A stretch of DNA of 14,850 nucleotides. Source: an uncultured Kiritimatiellota bacterium. GTDB lineage: Bacteria; Verrucomicrobiota; Kiritimatiellia; RFP12; UBA1067. Shown here piece after piece: positions 1-7,302 of the stretch. The stretch covers positions 1 through 14,850 of the forward strand of contig CAKULV010000065.1 in assembly GCA_934667425.1 (NCBI GenBank). The letters run 5' to 3'. A program made the translations under genes and the position numbers. The notes below the pieces were generated by a model, which was not told the origin of the DNA, did not search any database, and saw only the letters and a list, made by a program, of their open reading frames with translations. The first letter of the stretch is position 1. Each line of letters opens with the position of its first letter.

Positions 1-192
1 CGGTCGCAAGAGGGGTGCGCCTCGCCGTCGTGTCGCATCCAGTAGCGACATATCCCCCGAACGAAGTGAGCCGCGCAAGCGGTCGCAAGAGGGGTGCGCC
101 CTCGCCGTCGTGTCGCATCCAGTAGCGACATATCCCCCGAACGAAGTGAGCCGCGCAAGCGGTCGCAAGAGGGGTGCGCCCTCGCCGTCGTG
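1..192. repeat. Tandem array of 79/80-bp intergenic repeat (left copy)
   Basis: Units begin with CGGTCGCAAGAGGGG at 1, 80 and 160. The first unit is 79 bp, the second 80 bp and the third is cut short near 192. The 1-bp difference is GCGCCTCG in unit 1 against GCGCCCTCG in unit 2. Each unit holds a CCGC-GCAA-GCGG mini-hairpin with a GNRA-type loop, a CCCC/GGGG pair that could close around it, and a perfect TGTCGC/GCGACA inverted repeat with an 8-nt loop (31-50 and 111-130). The array runs into the window edge, so its true length is unknown. The same array, in the same unit order, lies at 7123-7282. No coding gene is credible here. Confidence 0.9.
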
Positions 193-233
193 CGTGTACG
201 GATGCCGTCGTACGTTACACGAATCTACAATCT
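193..233. other. Short spacer between repeat array and shared 3' block
   Basis: About 40 bp of non-repeated sequence join the 80-bp array to the shared block. It contains GTACG/CGTAC and CGTGT/ACACG inverted pairs (about 193-221) that could form a weak hairpin. Nothing else is recognisable. Together with the flanking repeats it makes up the 350-bp gene-free left end of the window. Confidence 0.4.
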
Positions 234-253
234 CTACACGGCCACATTTCCCA

Positions 254-273
254 CGACGGCGAGGGCGCCGTCG
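254..273. repeat. 20-bp palindromic element, copy 1
   Basis: CGACGGCG-AGGG-CGCCGTCG is a perfect 8-bp inverted repeat with a 4-nt loop. It belongs to a family of six copies in the window; in the other orientation the loop reads CCCT. It lies downstream of the GH95-like gene, beyond that gene's hairpin. Confidence 0.85.
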
Positions 274-334
274 CCACAAATCGCCAAATACCCAAATGGC
301 CAAATGCAATCGCAAATCGTAAATCGCAAATGAT

Positions 335-351
335 AATGGCGCCTCGCCATT
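335..351 (-). terminator. Candidate terminator hairpin after GH95-like gene
   Basis: The inverted repeat AATGGCG-CCT-CGCCATT has a 7-bp stem and 3-nt loop and touches the gene's TGA stop at 351-353. Read in the direction of transcription it is followed by ATCATTT, a T-rich but not pure T tract. The matching hairpin at the GH2 gene end (7551-7566) has a different loop, which supports conservation of the structure. It could be an intrinsic terminator or only a 3'-end stabilising stem. Confidence 0.45.
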
Positions 352-2738
352 CACCTATGCTTCAGCGAATACATCGCCCCGGCCGTGGTCTTGAAGCGGA
401 GACGGCCGAACTCGTCGCGGTCGGCCGGAACGGGATTGCCGGCGTCATCGTACACCTTCCAGTCGCCGTGGACAAGGCAGTCCTCCCCTTTCTCCGAGCG
501 GATCGAGACGTCGCCTATCGCTCCATCCGCAAACGAGGCCGAGACGAGGAACGCCCCCACGGCGCGCCAGTCTCGGAACGAAATGGCCCGGTCCGTTGGC
601 CAAAGCGGGAAGAGGCGGATCGCGCCATCCCAGCTCTGCATGGCCATTTCCTGCACTGGCGCCATGCACGACAGCGTCTCGGTCCATCCGCCGGTGCGCC
701 CGTAGTGCGCCACGCTCATCGCCCGCACGGAACCGTTCGGACGCCTCCACTTCTCCAGTAGCGAACGGTAGCGCGGATAGTCGCGCGCAGGCAGGAACCG
801 GTTCTGGCGCAGACGCCCAAGCCAGTCGCGGATCGCGAGCCCGAAATACCAGAAGTCGCGGTCGTCATGTTTGAGCGGCTTGCCGTCCCACGCGCCTGGC
901 TTCTCATAAGGTCGCGGGGCGCCTCCGTACTCTGGGGAAGATGCGAGCAGACAGTGCTTGTGGTAGCCCTTCGCGCCAAAGCTCGCGCCGGCCATGTTCT
1001 CGTAGCGATCCGTCCAATCCCTGACGAGATCGGCATCCACGCCCAGCGTCTTTGCGGCTTCCGCCGCAATGTAGAGCGAATGGCGGGCGTACGCCACCGG
1101 ACTCCACTGGTCGCAAAGCCGCATCGGATCCTTGCCGAGGGAGGACTCGCCGGCGATGGACGGGAAGATATGGTATTTGCCGTCCTTGAGGTTCGGCGGC
1201 AGATCGGGATGCGGAGCCTTTTTGAGAAAGTCAAGGTAGAAGAGCGCACAGTCGCGGATGAAAGGATATCCGCGCCTCGCGAGCCAATCCCGATCCAGCG
1301 TAAACGTGTAGTATTCCCAATAGCGGCTCGCGAACCATCCTGTCATGTACGCCATGCGCCCGAGCGTGATGCGGCCGTTGTAGTCGTCGTCGCATAGGGC
1401 GGGGAATCCCTCCAGCTGGATGAACACGCCACGGCACCCGTAGTATTTCTCGGCTATGAGCCGCCCGACCGGAAGGTAGCAGTCCACCGCATCGAAGAAC
1501 GCCTCCGCCTGCTCGCAGCGGTTGGCGGTGAATTCGCCCCAGTAGATCGACTCGAGATTGTAGTTCGCGTGATAGTCGCCGTGCCAGTGCGAATAGTGCC
1601 TGAGCGAACACGGGTGGAAGAGTCCGGGCGGCACCGTGCCTCCCCGCAGGAAGCATCGCCGCAGGTGGTATGTCGCATACCAGAGGTCTTCGAGGGACGG
1701 ATCATCCGGGAACGAAACCGAGCTTTTCGCCCAATACGCCTCGGCTGCCGCCTTGGCGCGGACAAGATACTCCCTGAATGGCGCAGGCTTCGCATATGCC
1801 GGCCATGACGCACCGCGCATGACGTCTCGCGTCGTCGTCACCTTCACGACAGCCGAGCCGGATACGTCGCGACTCCAGCCGAAGAAGCGCAGCATCGCTC
1901 GGCGTGGCCCAGCCTCCACCGGAAGCACACGCCCCCAGTCCCTGCCGACGCAGAGCTGAAGACGGCACTTGAATCCGTCCGGGAAAAGCCGGTCGGGATA
2001 GAACTCCTGGTCGATGCAGTACAGCGCATTCGTCGCATCGACGATCGCCACGGGAGACGGCAGCGGCTGCGCATCGGGATAGCGTCCCGCCGCGTTGGAG
2101 AAGCCGACGGACTCCACTTCGCTGCGGAACGCGGATGCGACAGGATCCGCTTCACGCTCAAGCGAATACCAAATCGGCGGTTCGCCGCGTCCAACACGGG
2201 CTTCCTCGTTCCAGCCCGAGCACTTCCACGTGCAGGCGAACTCGTTTTTCTTTGGGTCGACCGTCGCCTCGATCCCTATCTCAACACCGTTCGACCAAGT
2301 GGCAGTGATGCCAATCTTCCCTTCCTCCAGAAAGAGCCGCTGCCTCCACTTCGGGAATCCCGGCAGGTTGGACGGAATGTGCAGCTTGAACTCGCCAACA
2401 GGCTTCGGCATCGGATAGGCCTGGCCGACGCCATGCGAGCGTCGGGTGAAGTCCCCCGCCGGCTTGCGTCCGAGCGCGATGTCCGTGTATTCCCTGATCG
2501 TAATAGGGCCTGGATCGCGTTCCTTCTCGATGCGGCGATCCCACACGTCCCCCTTCCCGAAGCGGAATACGACCGTGTCCGCCGTCTGGTACGCGCACAC
2601 CGACAGGTCGCCGTTGCCGAGGACAAAGCCCTCTTCCGGCTCGGAGACCGGCACATCCATCTTCAGGACGTGCGGCGCGGCGACGGACAGGCACGTCGCA
2701 CAGGCGACGGCAAGCATGGAAAGCATCTTGCGCATCAT
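351..2738 (-). CDS. Secreted GH95-like / DUF5703-like glycoside hydrolase
   Basis: A 795-residue protein with an N-terminal signal peptide (about residues 1-21, SVAA before the mature chain), so it is probably periplasmic or exported. Residues 38-70 (LGNGDLSV...GKGDVWDRR) match the N-terminal beta-domain pattern of GH95-type and DUF5703 proteins. Residues 340-720 look like the helical (alpha/alpha)6 catalytic region: HGDYHANYNLESIYW at 386-400 carries the Asn-x-Asn pair (N392, N394), PSIAGES gives E531, and SWDGAIRLFPLWP gives D704. These align by eye with the Asn/Asn, Glu and Asp used by GH95 alpha-L-fucosidases. A small beta-domain follows. The start is set by AAGGAA 8 nt upstream, overlapping the upstream gene's stop. 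It is the second gene of an operon with the beta-repeat protein, 12 bp away. Fucosidase, galactosidase or another exo-activity cannot be told apart from sequence alone. Confidence 0.75.
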   Translation of the reverse strand: MMRKMLSMLAVACATCLSVAAPHVLKMDVPVSEPEEGFVLGNGDLSVCAYQTADTVVFRFGKGDVWDRRIEKERDPGPITIREYTDIALGRKPAGDFTRRSHGVGQAYPMPKPVGEFKLHIPSNLPGFPKWRQRLFLEEGKIGITATWSNGVEIGIEATVDPKKNEFACTWKCSGWNEEARVGRGEPPIWYSLEREADPVASAFRSEVESVGFSNAAGRYPDAQPLPSPVAIVDATNALYCIDQEFYPDRLFPDGFKCRLQLCVGRDWGRVLPVEAGPRRAMLRFFGWSRDVSGSAVVKVTTTRDVMRGASWPAYAKPAPFREYLVRAKAAAEAYWAKSSVSFPDDPSLEDLWYATYHLRRCFLRGGTVPPGLFHPCSLRHYSHWHGDYHANYNLESIYWGEFTANRCEQAEAFFDAVDCYLPVGRLIAEKYYGCRGVFIQLEGFPALCDDDYNGRITLGRMAYMTGWFASRYWEYYTFTLDRDWLARRGYPFIRDCALFYLDFLKKAPHPDLPPNLKDGKYHIFPSIAGESSLGKDPMRLCDQWSPVAYARHSLYIAAEAAKTLGVDADLVRDWTDRYENMAGASFGAKGYHKHCLLASSPEYGGAPRPYEKPGAWDGKPLKHDDRDFWYFGLAIRDWLGRLRQNRFLPARDYPRYRSLLEKWRRPNGSVRAMSVAHYGRTGGWTETLSCMAPVQEMAMQSWDGAIRLFPLWPTDRAISFRDWRAVGAFLVSASFADGAIGDVSIRSEKGEDCLVHGDWKVYDDAGNPVPADRDEFGRLRFKTTAGAMYSLKHR

Positions 2739-2750
2739 TTGGCTTGTTCC

Positions 2751-5700
2751 TTATCTTACGACGACTATCGTGCCGCGCCGCCACACGAGCGCCGCACCTG
2801 CGCCCACCGGCTTGAGGCGCCAGTTCCCCGCGATTGACGTGAGCGACGGCCAGAAGTCAAAGGATATCGCCAGATCGGTCTCGGCAGACTGCACCGGCAG
2901 GCCTGTGGCCGAGCCAGTCACGGCCAGCACATCGCCTGAGACACGTCCAGCGCCTGAAAGCATGCCAATGGCTGTCGGCCTCCACAATGCCAGCTCGCCA
3001 CCCGAGAGGGAGACCTCCGCCGTCGTCGGCAGTTCCGCCGTCGTCCCAAGCTGGAAAGTTCCGCCGATATCCAGATTGACGCCTTCGCCAACCGAGCCGA
3101 AGTAGGCGGCATTCGTCGCGCCCGCCACCGTCAGCGTCGCAGCCGCTTCAGACGAGTTCGTGATTGTCGGAATGCCGAAGACCTCCCCGATTGCCGCATC
3201 CCGTCCAGCAATGTCGACCGTGCCATCGAAGACCGAAAGGTCGGCGAAATCGACCTTTCCTGCACCAGCCAGCACGATCTGCCCAGGACCAAACACCTTC
3301 GCATCCACCGTGATGTCATCATCGTTCTTGAACGTGAGCGTCCCGTCCACGAAAAGGAAACGTTCGCCCGTGAGCAGCGAACCTGTCGTCGTGACGTTGC
3401 CTTCGATATGCAGGTCGCCAGCGATGTCGATGCCCGGCACGGCGAGCGTTCCTTCGCCGCCGAGGTAGAGGTCGCCCGTACCGCCGATTGGCTTGGCGAA
3501 GGTCCCGGCATTGCCTGCGGTCGCGCAAACCATCGCATCGTTCTCGAGCGTGATCTGCCCCGTCAGCGTCGTATCGGCCCTGAAATCGAGTGCGCCAGTC
3601 TTCGCATCAGTCCTCGCCCCAAAGCCGGAGATCCTGAAATCCTGCGAATGCGTCGCGCCTGCCAGATTGAAGCGGACGCTGCCACCCGTGTATTCGCCGC
3701 CAAGCACCTCGACAACTCCCGGACCAAATGCACCAACATGGTCACCACTCCCCTTCAGTTCGACCGTGCCGCCCAGAACCTTGGTGCCGCCCGTGTAGGA
3801 TTGCGCACGATGGAGGATTGTTCCGCCGTTGTCCATCGCATAGAATGCGATGCCTCCGGAGCCGATCAGATACCCGTTCACACCGCATCCTATGACGCCG
3901 TTTACGCCAGCGCCGCTCAGGACGTAGCCGCGCGCACCGCCGAAATCGACGGACCCCGCGCCCGTCAGCTGTCCCTGATAGCCGCTGTTGGAATGGGACA
4001 GGAGAACGAGATAGGCGTTGCCCGATCCTGAACCGATCTTCCCCGTGCCGCTAACGAGGCCGCCGTTGACAACCAGTGCGCCAACCGTCTGGCCGTCCAT
4101 GACGACGCTTTCCTTTTCGACATAGGCAATCGCATTCGCCCCGCCGCCAACACCCGCCGTGTAAGCCGCCGCGCGGAAGTGTTTCGTCCCCTCATCATAC
4201 GTGAGCAGGTGAAGTTCCGCAGCGCTGTTGCCGGATTCCTTCGTGACGGACACGACCGGCATCGTCGGCAGTCCGAGCGCATCCAGCGCGGGAGCGGCGT
4301 CACTTTGGACAAAATGCGCGTCTGTCGTACCAAACATCTCGCGCGAAACGGGCGAAACGATCGCCATCACGGAAGCGTCTGCTCCTGTGATGGACGGGGC
4401 CTTCAGGTTTGCGCCGGCGTTCGCGAGCCTGATCTGCGCCCCATTCGCGAACGCAAGCGGCGGCAGGGCCGTCGAGGCGAGGCTCACGGACAGCGTACCG
4501 CCGTCGCGCAGCGTCACCGCCCCGGCTCCGAGCGCCCCGGTCGCCACACCGGGCTGGACGCATCCGCGCACGGTCATGCCGCCCGCGTAGGCGCTCGCGC
4601 CCGTCAGCGCGAAAAGCCCTCGCCCGTCGAAGGTCACGCCGCCCGTACCGCCATCCGCCGACACGAAGCCGGCGTTGCCGATCGTGACGGTCACGTTGTT
4701 GCGGTTGCGCAGACGTGCGCCTCGAGGCCCCGCAACGAGCACATGGGCCGTTCCGGCGACATCGGTCTTCGTGCCCTGCAGAGAACCTGCTGTGGCGAAA
4801 TCGAAATCCAGTGTGCCGCCGTCCAGCAGCACGCTCGAATAGCGGCCGACATTTGAACCCGCCCAGTTCGCGAACGAACTCGTCATCACGAAGCGTCCGC
4901 CGACGACCTCGACGCGCCCCGTAGACATGCCGTTGACCACATACGGCCCCGCTGCCCGGAAGAGCGCCTTGTCCTGAACCTTCCAGCTCACGTCAACGCT
5001 GTGCTTTCCGTCCGTCGAACCATTGGCCAGCCAAATCTTGTTTCCGCCGACCGTGACATCGACCACACCGCGATCACGTGCCAGGATGCCGACCGAACCA
5101 CTGGTTATCTCCGCATCAGTCCCGTCTATGACGGCACGTCCGCCAGAAACCTCAAGTGCCGTCCGCCGGCGCGTGTCCTTGCCCTCGCTGTAGCGGTCGT
5201 AGCCGTGGATGCTGCCGAAACGGACGATGCCGCCCTTTACGACCATGTTGTCATGCAGGCGAGGATACCACGTGCGAATGCCATGCACTCCGCCGTCGAT
5301 CGTGTACGTATCCGGCGAATCCGCGTCACTGCCGCCTCGCACGAACGTATAGCATCCTCTCGTCACGACATTCCTTAACTCAACGGAAGAGCACCCACCG
5401 CCCGTGCCTGTCGTCGCGCAAAAGGACATGTCTTCAAGCACACCTCCAACGACGGTCAACTTGGCGTTGGACTCAACCAAAACCGTGCGGATAGAAGAAC
5501 TCGCATTCGGAAGCGACAGCGTCCCGCGCAGGTTGAGCGTCCATTCGCCATCCGTAAAGAGCATATACGGGCAATCGATGGCGGCGGCATTTGTGATCGA
5601 AATCGTCGAACCTACGTCGACCGACTGCGCCTTGGAAAACCTCGGCACGATATCGCTCCCCTTCGGAACGCCAGATGTCCAGTTCGCCTCGCTCCACCAG

Positions 5701-5810
5701 TCCCCGCATTCAGGGCCGTTCCAGTAGGTGTAGGTGACACCGTGCGCATTCATGCACGCGATTGCCGCTGCGGCAAGTGAAATGATTGGCATCATTGACG
5801 ACTGACACAT
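2751..5810 (-). CDS. Large exported protein with autotransporter-associated beta-strand repeats
   Basis: A 1019-residue protein. I place the start at the ATG at 5810 because AGGAG lies 8 nt upstream and a signal peptide (about residues 1-24, with an ISLAAAAIA core) follows directly; the longer frame to 5945 lacks both. The mature N-terminus has the YWNG...DWWSEANW motif (about 29-44) typical of proteins with autotransporter-associated repeats. QSYTGGTKVLGG starting near residue 670 is a classic repeat of that type, and AYAGGMTV near 408 is a weaker one. The rest is Gly/Ala/Thr/Val-rich and looks like a long beta-helix. I see no C-terminal beta-barrel, PEP-CTERM motif or LPXTG signal; the chain ends WRRGTIVVVR. 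It is the first gene of the operon divergent from the XylR-type regulator. The role is unknown: glycan binding, adhesion or a surface scaffold for the hydrolase are all possible. Confidence 0.8.
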   Translation of the reverse strand: MCQSSMMPIISLAAAAIACMNAHGVTYTYWNGPECGDWWSEANWTSGVPKGSDIVPRFSKAQSVDVGSTISITNAAAIDCPYMLFTDGEWTLNLRGTLSLPNASSSIRTVLVESNAKLTVVGGVLEDMSFCATTGTGGGCSSVELRNVVTRGCYTFVRGGSDADSPDTYTIDGGVHGIRTWYPRLHDNMVVKGGIVRFGSIHGYDRYSEGKDTRRRTALEVSGGRAVIDGTDAEITSGSVGILARDRGVVDVTVGGNKIWLANGSTDGKHSVDVSWKVQDKALFRAAGPYVVNGMSTGRVEVVGGRFVMTSSFANWAGSNVGRYSSVLLDGGTLDFDFATAGSLQGTKTDVAGTAHVLVAGPRGARLRNRNNVTVTIGNAGFVSADGGTGGVTFDGRGLFALTGASAYAGGMTVRGCVQPGVATGALGAGAVTLRDGGTLSVSLASTALPPLAFANGAQIRLANAGANLKAPSITGADASVMAIVSPVSREMFGTTDAHFVQSDAAPALDALGLPTMPVVSVTKESGNSAAELHLLTYDEGTKHFRAAAYTAGVGGGANAIAYVEKESVVMDGQTVGALVVNGGLVSGTGKIGSGSGNAYLVLLSHSNSGYQGQLTGAGSVDFGGARGYVLSGAGVNGVIGCGVNGYLIGSGGIAFYAMDNGGTILHRAQSYTGGTKVLGGTVELKGSGDHVGAFGPGVVEVLGGEYTGGSVRFNLAGATHSQDFRISGFGARTDAKTGALDFRADTTLTGQITLENDAMVCATAGNAGTFAKPIGGTGDLYLGGEGTLAVPGIDIAGDLHIEGNVTTTGSLLTGERFLFVDGTLTFKNDDDITVDAKVFGPGQIVLAGAGKVDFADLSVFDGTVDIAGRDAAIGEVFGIPTITNSSEAAATLTVAGATNAAYFGSVGEGVNLDIGGTFQLGTTAELPTTAEVSLSGGELALWRPTAIGMLSGAGRVSGDVLAVTGSATGLPVQSAETDLAISFDFWPSLTSIAGNWRLKPVGAGAALVWRRGTIVVVR

Positions 5811-5818
5811 GATCTGCA

Positions 5819-5823
5819 CTCCT
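5819..5823 (-). promoter_or_regulatory. Shine-Dalgarno that fixes the beta-repeat gene start
   Basis: AGGAG on the minus strand with 8 nt to the ATG at 5810. It supports this start over the upstream in-frame ATGs, which would make the reading frame overlap the regulator's 5' end. Confidence 0.75.
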
Positions 5824-5827
5824 AAGC

Positions 5828-5856
5828 TTGACAGGGATGTTGATTTGCGGAATATT
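5828..5856 (+). promoter_or_regulatory. Candidate upstream promoter for the regulator
   Basis: TTGACA at 5828-5833 is a perfect -35 hexamer, with a 17-bp spacer to AATATT (5851-5856, 4 of 6 matches to TATAAT). It would give a leader of about 70 nt. It competes with the better-placed extended -10 at 5919-5927, and both may be used. Confidence 0.4.
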
Positions 5857-5859
5857 GTA
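5854..5859 (-). promoter_or_regulatory. Candidate -10 of the beta-repeat / GH95-like operon
   Basis: TACAAT on the minus strand, about 44 nt upstream of the ATG. No good -35 sits 16-18 bp further upstream; the -35 position instead overlaps the imperfect palindrome at 5876-5897. A weak core promoter beside an operator is what an activator-dependent promoter usually looks like, so control by the adjacent regulator is plausible. Confidence 0.35.
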
Positions 5860-5875
5860 CAACACCGCCGTGCAA

Positions 5876-5897
5876 GAATGCGAATCAATGTGTATTC
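5876..5897. promoter_or_regulatory. Candidate operator between divergent promoters
   Basis: A 22-bp imperfect palindrome with GAAT/ATTC ends; 7 of 11 symmetric positions match. A second small inverted repeat, GAAAT-GGA-ATTTC, lies at 5906-5918. Both sit in the 124-bp gap between the regulator and the operon, where a XylR/AraC-type protein would be expected to bind. No binding data exist here; this rests on symmetry and position only. Confidence 0.35.
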
Positions 5898-5918
5898 AAA
5901 AACGCGAAATGGAATTTC

Positions 5919-5927
5919 TGGTATACT
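5919..5927 (+). promoter_or_regulatory. Extended -10 promoter at the regulator start (leaderless)
   Basis: TG-G-TATACT ends 7 nt before the ATG at 5935. Transcription would start at or within a base or two of the ATG. There is no Shine-Dalgarno upstream of this gene, which fits a leaderless message. The same arrangement precedes rpe and fusA. Confidence 0.55.
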
Positions 5928-5934
5928 GTCCTCC

Positions 5935-7089
5935 ATGAACAACATCCTAGTTCTGTTGCCGGAAGACGCCCGCCTCTACTCCGAATCCCTCGCCGGCATC
6001 CGGCGGCGCTTCGGGAACGACTACCAGGAGCGGATCATTGACTATGCGATCGACCCGTCAACCCTCCGCCGTCTGATCGCGTTCTATAAGCCTCTCGGAT
6101 GCATAGTCTTCGCGTGGAACGGGGCCCGCTCCCTCTCTGCGCGAAACTTCGCCCGCATCCCGACCGTATACATGGATAGATCCAAGCCTTCCGGCGGGCA
6201 GAGCCTCGATGTCATCCAGGACTACGCGGAGGGCGGCAGACTCGCCGCGCACACGCTTATCTGTGGCAACCGCTCCGGCTACGCATTCGTCGGAGACGGC
6301 ACTGCGTCAAAGTGGTCGAACGAGAGGGGGATGGCCTTCGCGAACGCCATACGCCTCCATGGTCACGCCTGCCACGTCTATGCGGCACGGCGGCGACCGA
6401 ATGGCGACACGAGGTCGCTTGAGAGCTGGCTTCGCAAGCTGCCCCGTCCCGTCAGCATATTCGCCGCCAACGACCGCACGGCTTGCGATGTCCTCAGCAT
6501 CGCGGAGCTGAACGGCTGGCACGTCCCGGGCGACGTCGCCGTTCTCGGCATAGACAACATAGCGAGCCTTTGCGAATCATCGCGGCCACGCCTGTCGAGC
6601 ATCATTACCGACTTCGAGCGCGGCGGATGGGAGGCCGCAGACCTCCTTTGCGCCCGGCTCAAGTCCACAAAGCTCAACGGGGCATGCCGCCGCTACGGGA
6701 CTCTCGGCGTAATCCATCGCGGGTCTACGCGCACGAGGCAGGACACATCCGGGTTCAGCATAAAGGTGAAACGGGCGCTCCACACCATCCACAACCGGGC
6801 CGCGGACGGGCTCACGGTCGAAGACATCGCCGCCGAGATGGGATGCTCCCGCCGTCTGGCCGAGATCCGGTTCCGGCAGGCGACCGGCTCCACGATCAAG
6901 GCCGCCATCACCGGCGTACGGCTCGAACGCGCGAAGACGCTCATGCGGAACCGCGCCCTGCCGCTGAAGGCAATCGCCGCCGCCTGCGGCTACCGCACAG
7001 TCAACGCCCTGCGCACCGCATACCGCAAACGCTTCGAGATTCCGATGCCATGCGGCGGCAAGGCGCCTATGCGCAACGTAATCGCTTGA
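5935..7089 (+). CDS. XylR-type AraC-family regulator with LacI-like sensor domain
   Basis: A 384-residue DNA-binding transcription regulator, close to the length of E. coli XylR. Residues 1-265 form a LacI/periplasmic-binding-like sugar-sensing domain; FAANDRTACDVLSIAELNGWHVPGDVAVLGIDN (176-208) is its hallmark. Residues about 275-368 are an AraC-type double helix-turn-helix, with TVEDIAAEMGCSRR as the first helix pair and LKAIAAACGYRTVNALRTAYRKRF as the second. The ATG at 5935 is chosen because the sensor fold starts there (NNILVLLPE) and an extended -10 lies 7 nt before it; the frame stays open back to 5809 but that part is not conserved-looking. It is divergent from the beta-repeat/GH95-like operon and convergent with GH2, so it likely activates one or both in response to a sugar. 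The inducer is unknown. Confidence 0.85.
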   Translation: MNNILVLLPEDARLYSESLAGIRRRFGNDYQERIIDYAIDPSTLRRLIAFYKPLGCIVFAWNGARSLSARNFARIPTVYMDRSKPSGGQSLDVIQDYAEGGRLAAHTLICGNRSGYAFVGDGTASKWSNERGMAFANAIRLHGHACHVYAARRRPNGDTRSLESWLRKLPRPVSIFAANDRTACDVLSIAELNGWHVPGDVAVLGIDNIASLCESSRPRLSSIITDFERGGWEAADLLCARLKSTKLNGACRRYGTLGVIHRGSTRTRQDTSGFSIKVKRALHTIHNRAADGLTVEDIAAEMGCSRRLAEIRFRQATGSTIKAAITGVRLERAKTLMRNRALPLKAIAAACGYRTVNALRTAYRKRFEIPMPCGGKAPMRNVIA

Positions 7090-7122
7090 GGCGCCTGCAA
7101 ACTCGGACGCTGTGAACCCGTG
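7090..7122. other. Junction between regulator stop and repeat region
   Basis: About 33 bp of plain sequence with no clear terminator or site. It opens the 480-bp gene-free interval that runs to the GH2 stop at 7570; that interval is otherwise filled by the repeats listed separately. Confidence 0.4.
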
Positions 7123-7282
7123 GCGACATATCCCCCGAACGAAGTGAGCCGCGCAAGCGGTCGCAAGAGGGGTGCGCCTCGCCGTCGTGTCGCATCCAGT
7201 AGCGACATATCCCCCGAACGAAGTGAGCCGCGCATGCGGTCGCAAGAGGGGTGCGCCCTCGCCGTCGTGTCGCATCCAGTAG
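7123..7282. repeat. Tandem array of 79/80-bp intergenic repeat (right copy)
   Basis: Units start at 7158 and 7237, preceded by the tail of another unit from 7123. The first complete unit is 79 bp with GCGCCTCG and the next carries GCGCCCTCG, the same order as in the array at 1-192. One base differs near 7235 (GCATGCGG for GCAAGCGG). Each full unit keeps the TGTCGC/GCGACA stem and the GNRA-like mini-hairpin. The shared unit order suggests the array was copied as a whole, not built twice. Confidence 0.9.
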
Positions 7283-7302
7283 CGACGGCGCCCTCGCCGT
7301 CG
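7283..7302. repeat. 20-bp palindromic element, copy 2
   Basis: CGACGGCG-CCCT-CGCCGTCG, a perfect 8-bp stem with CCCT loop. It is fused to the end of the 80-bp array: the repeat's own GCGAC becomes the left arm. The usual array unit has GGGGTGCG in place of the left arm and so carries only the right half of this element. Confidence 0.85.

Larger units (their letters stand above)
234..351. repeat. Shared 118-bp 3'-flank block, copy A
   Basis: This block begins CTACACGGCCACATTTCCC, contains one 20-bp palindrome (254-273), then a stretch of heptamer-like AAATCGC/AAATCGT units, and ends in the hairpin at the stop codon of the GH95-like gene. The block at 7443-7566 is almost identical and lies in the same position and orientation next to the GH2 stop codon. 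Copy A has one fewer heptamer and a hairpin one base longer, which accounts for the 118 against 124 bp. Confidence 0.9.

Noticed and set aside
1..192. A CRISPR array
   Set aside because: Units are 79/80 bp and directly tandem, with no unique spacers, and no cas genes are in the window.
94..333. Small frames inside the 80-bp repeat array
   Set aside because: They simply translate the noncoding repeat and recur wherever the repeat does; no ribosome binding site or conserved protein signal.
2678..2738. Lipoprotein signal in the GH95-like enzyme
   Set aside because: A Cys follows LAVA near residue 13, but the -3 position is not Leu-like in the lipobox and the hydrophobic core continues after it, so a standard signal peptide is more likely.
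5811..5945. Longer N-terminus for the beta-repeat protein (start at 5945)
   Set aside because: It would overlap the regulator start, lacks a ribosome binding site, and would bury the signal peptide 45 residues inside the protein.
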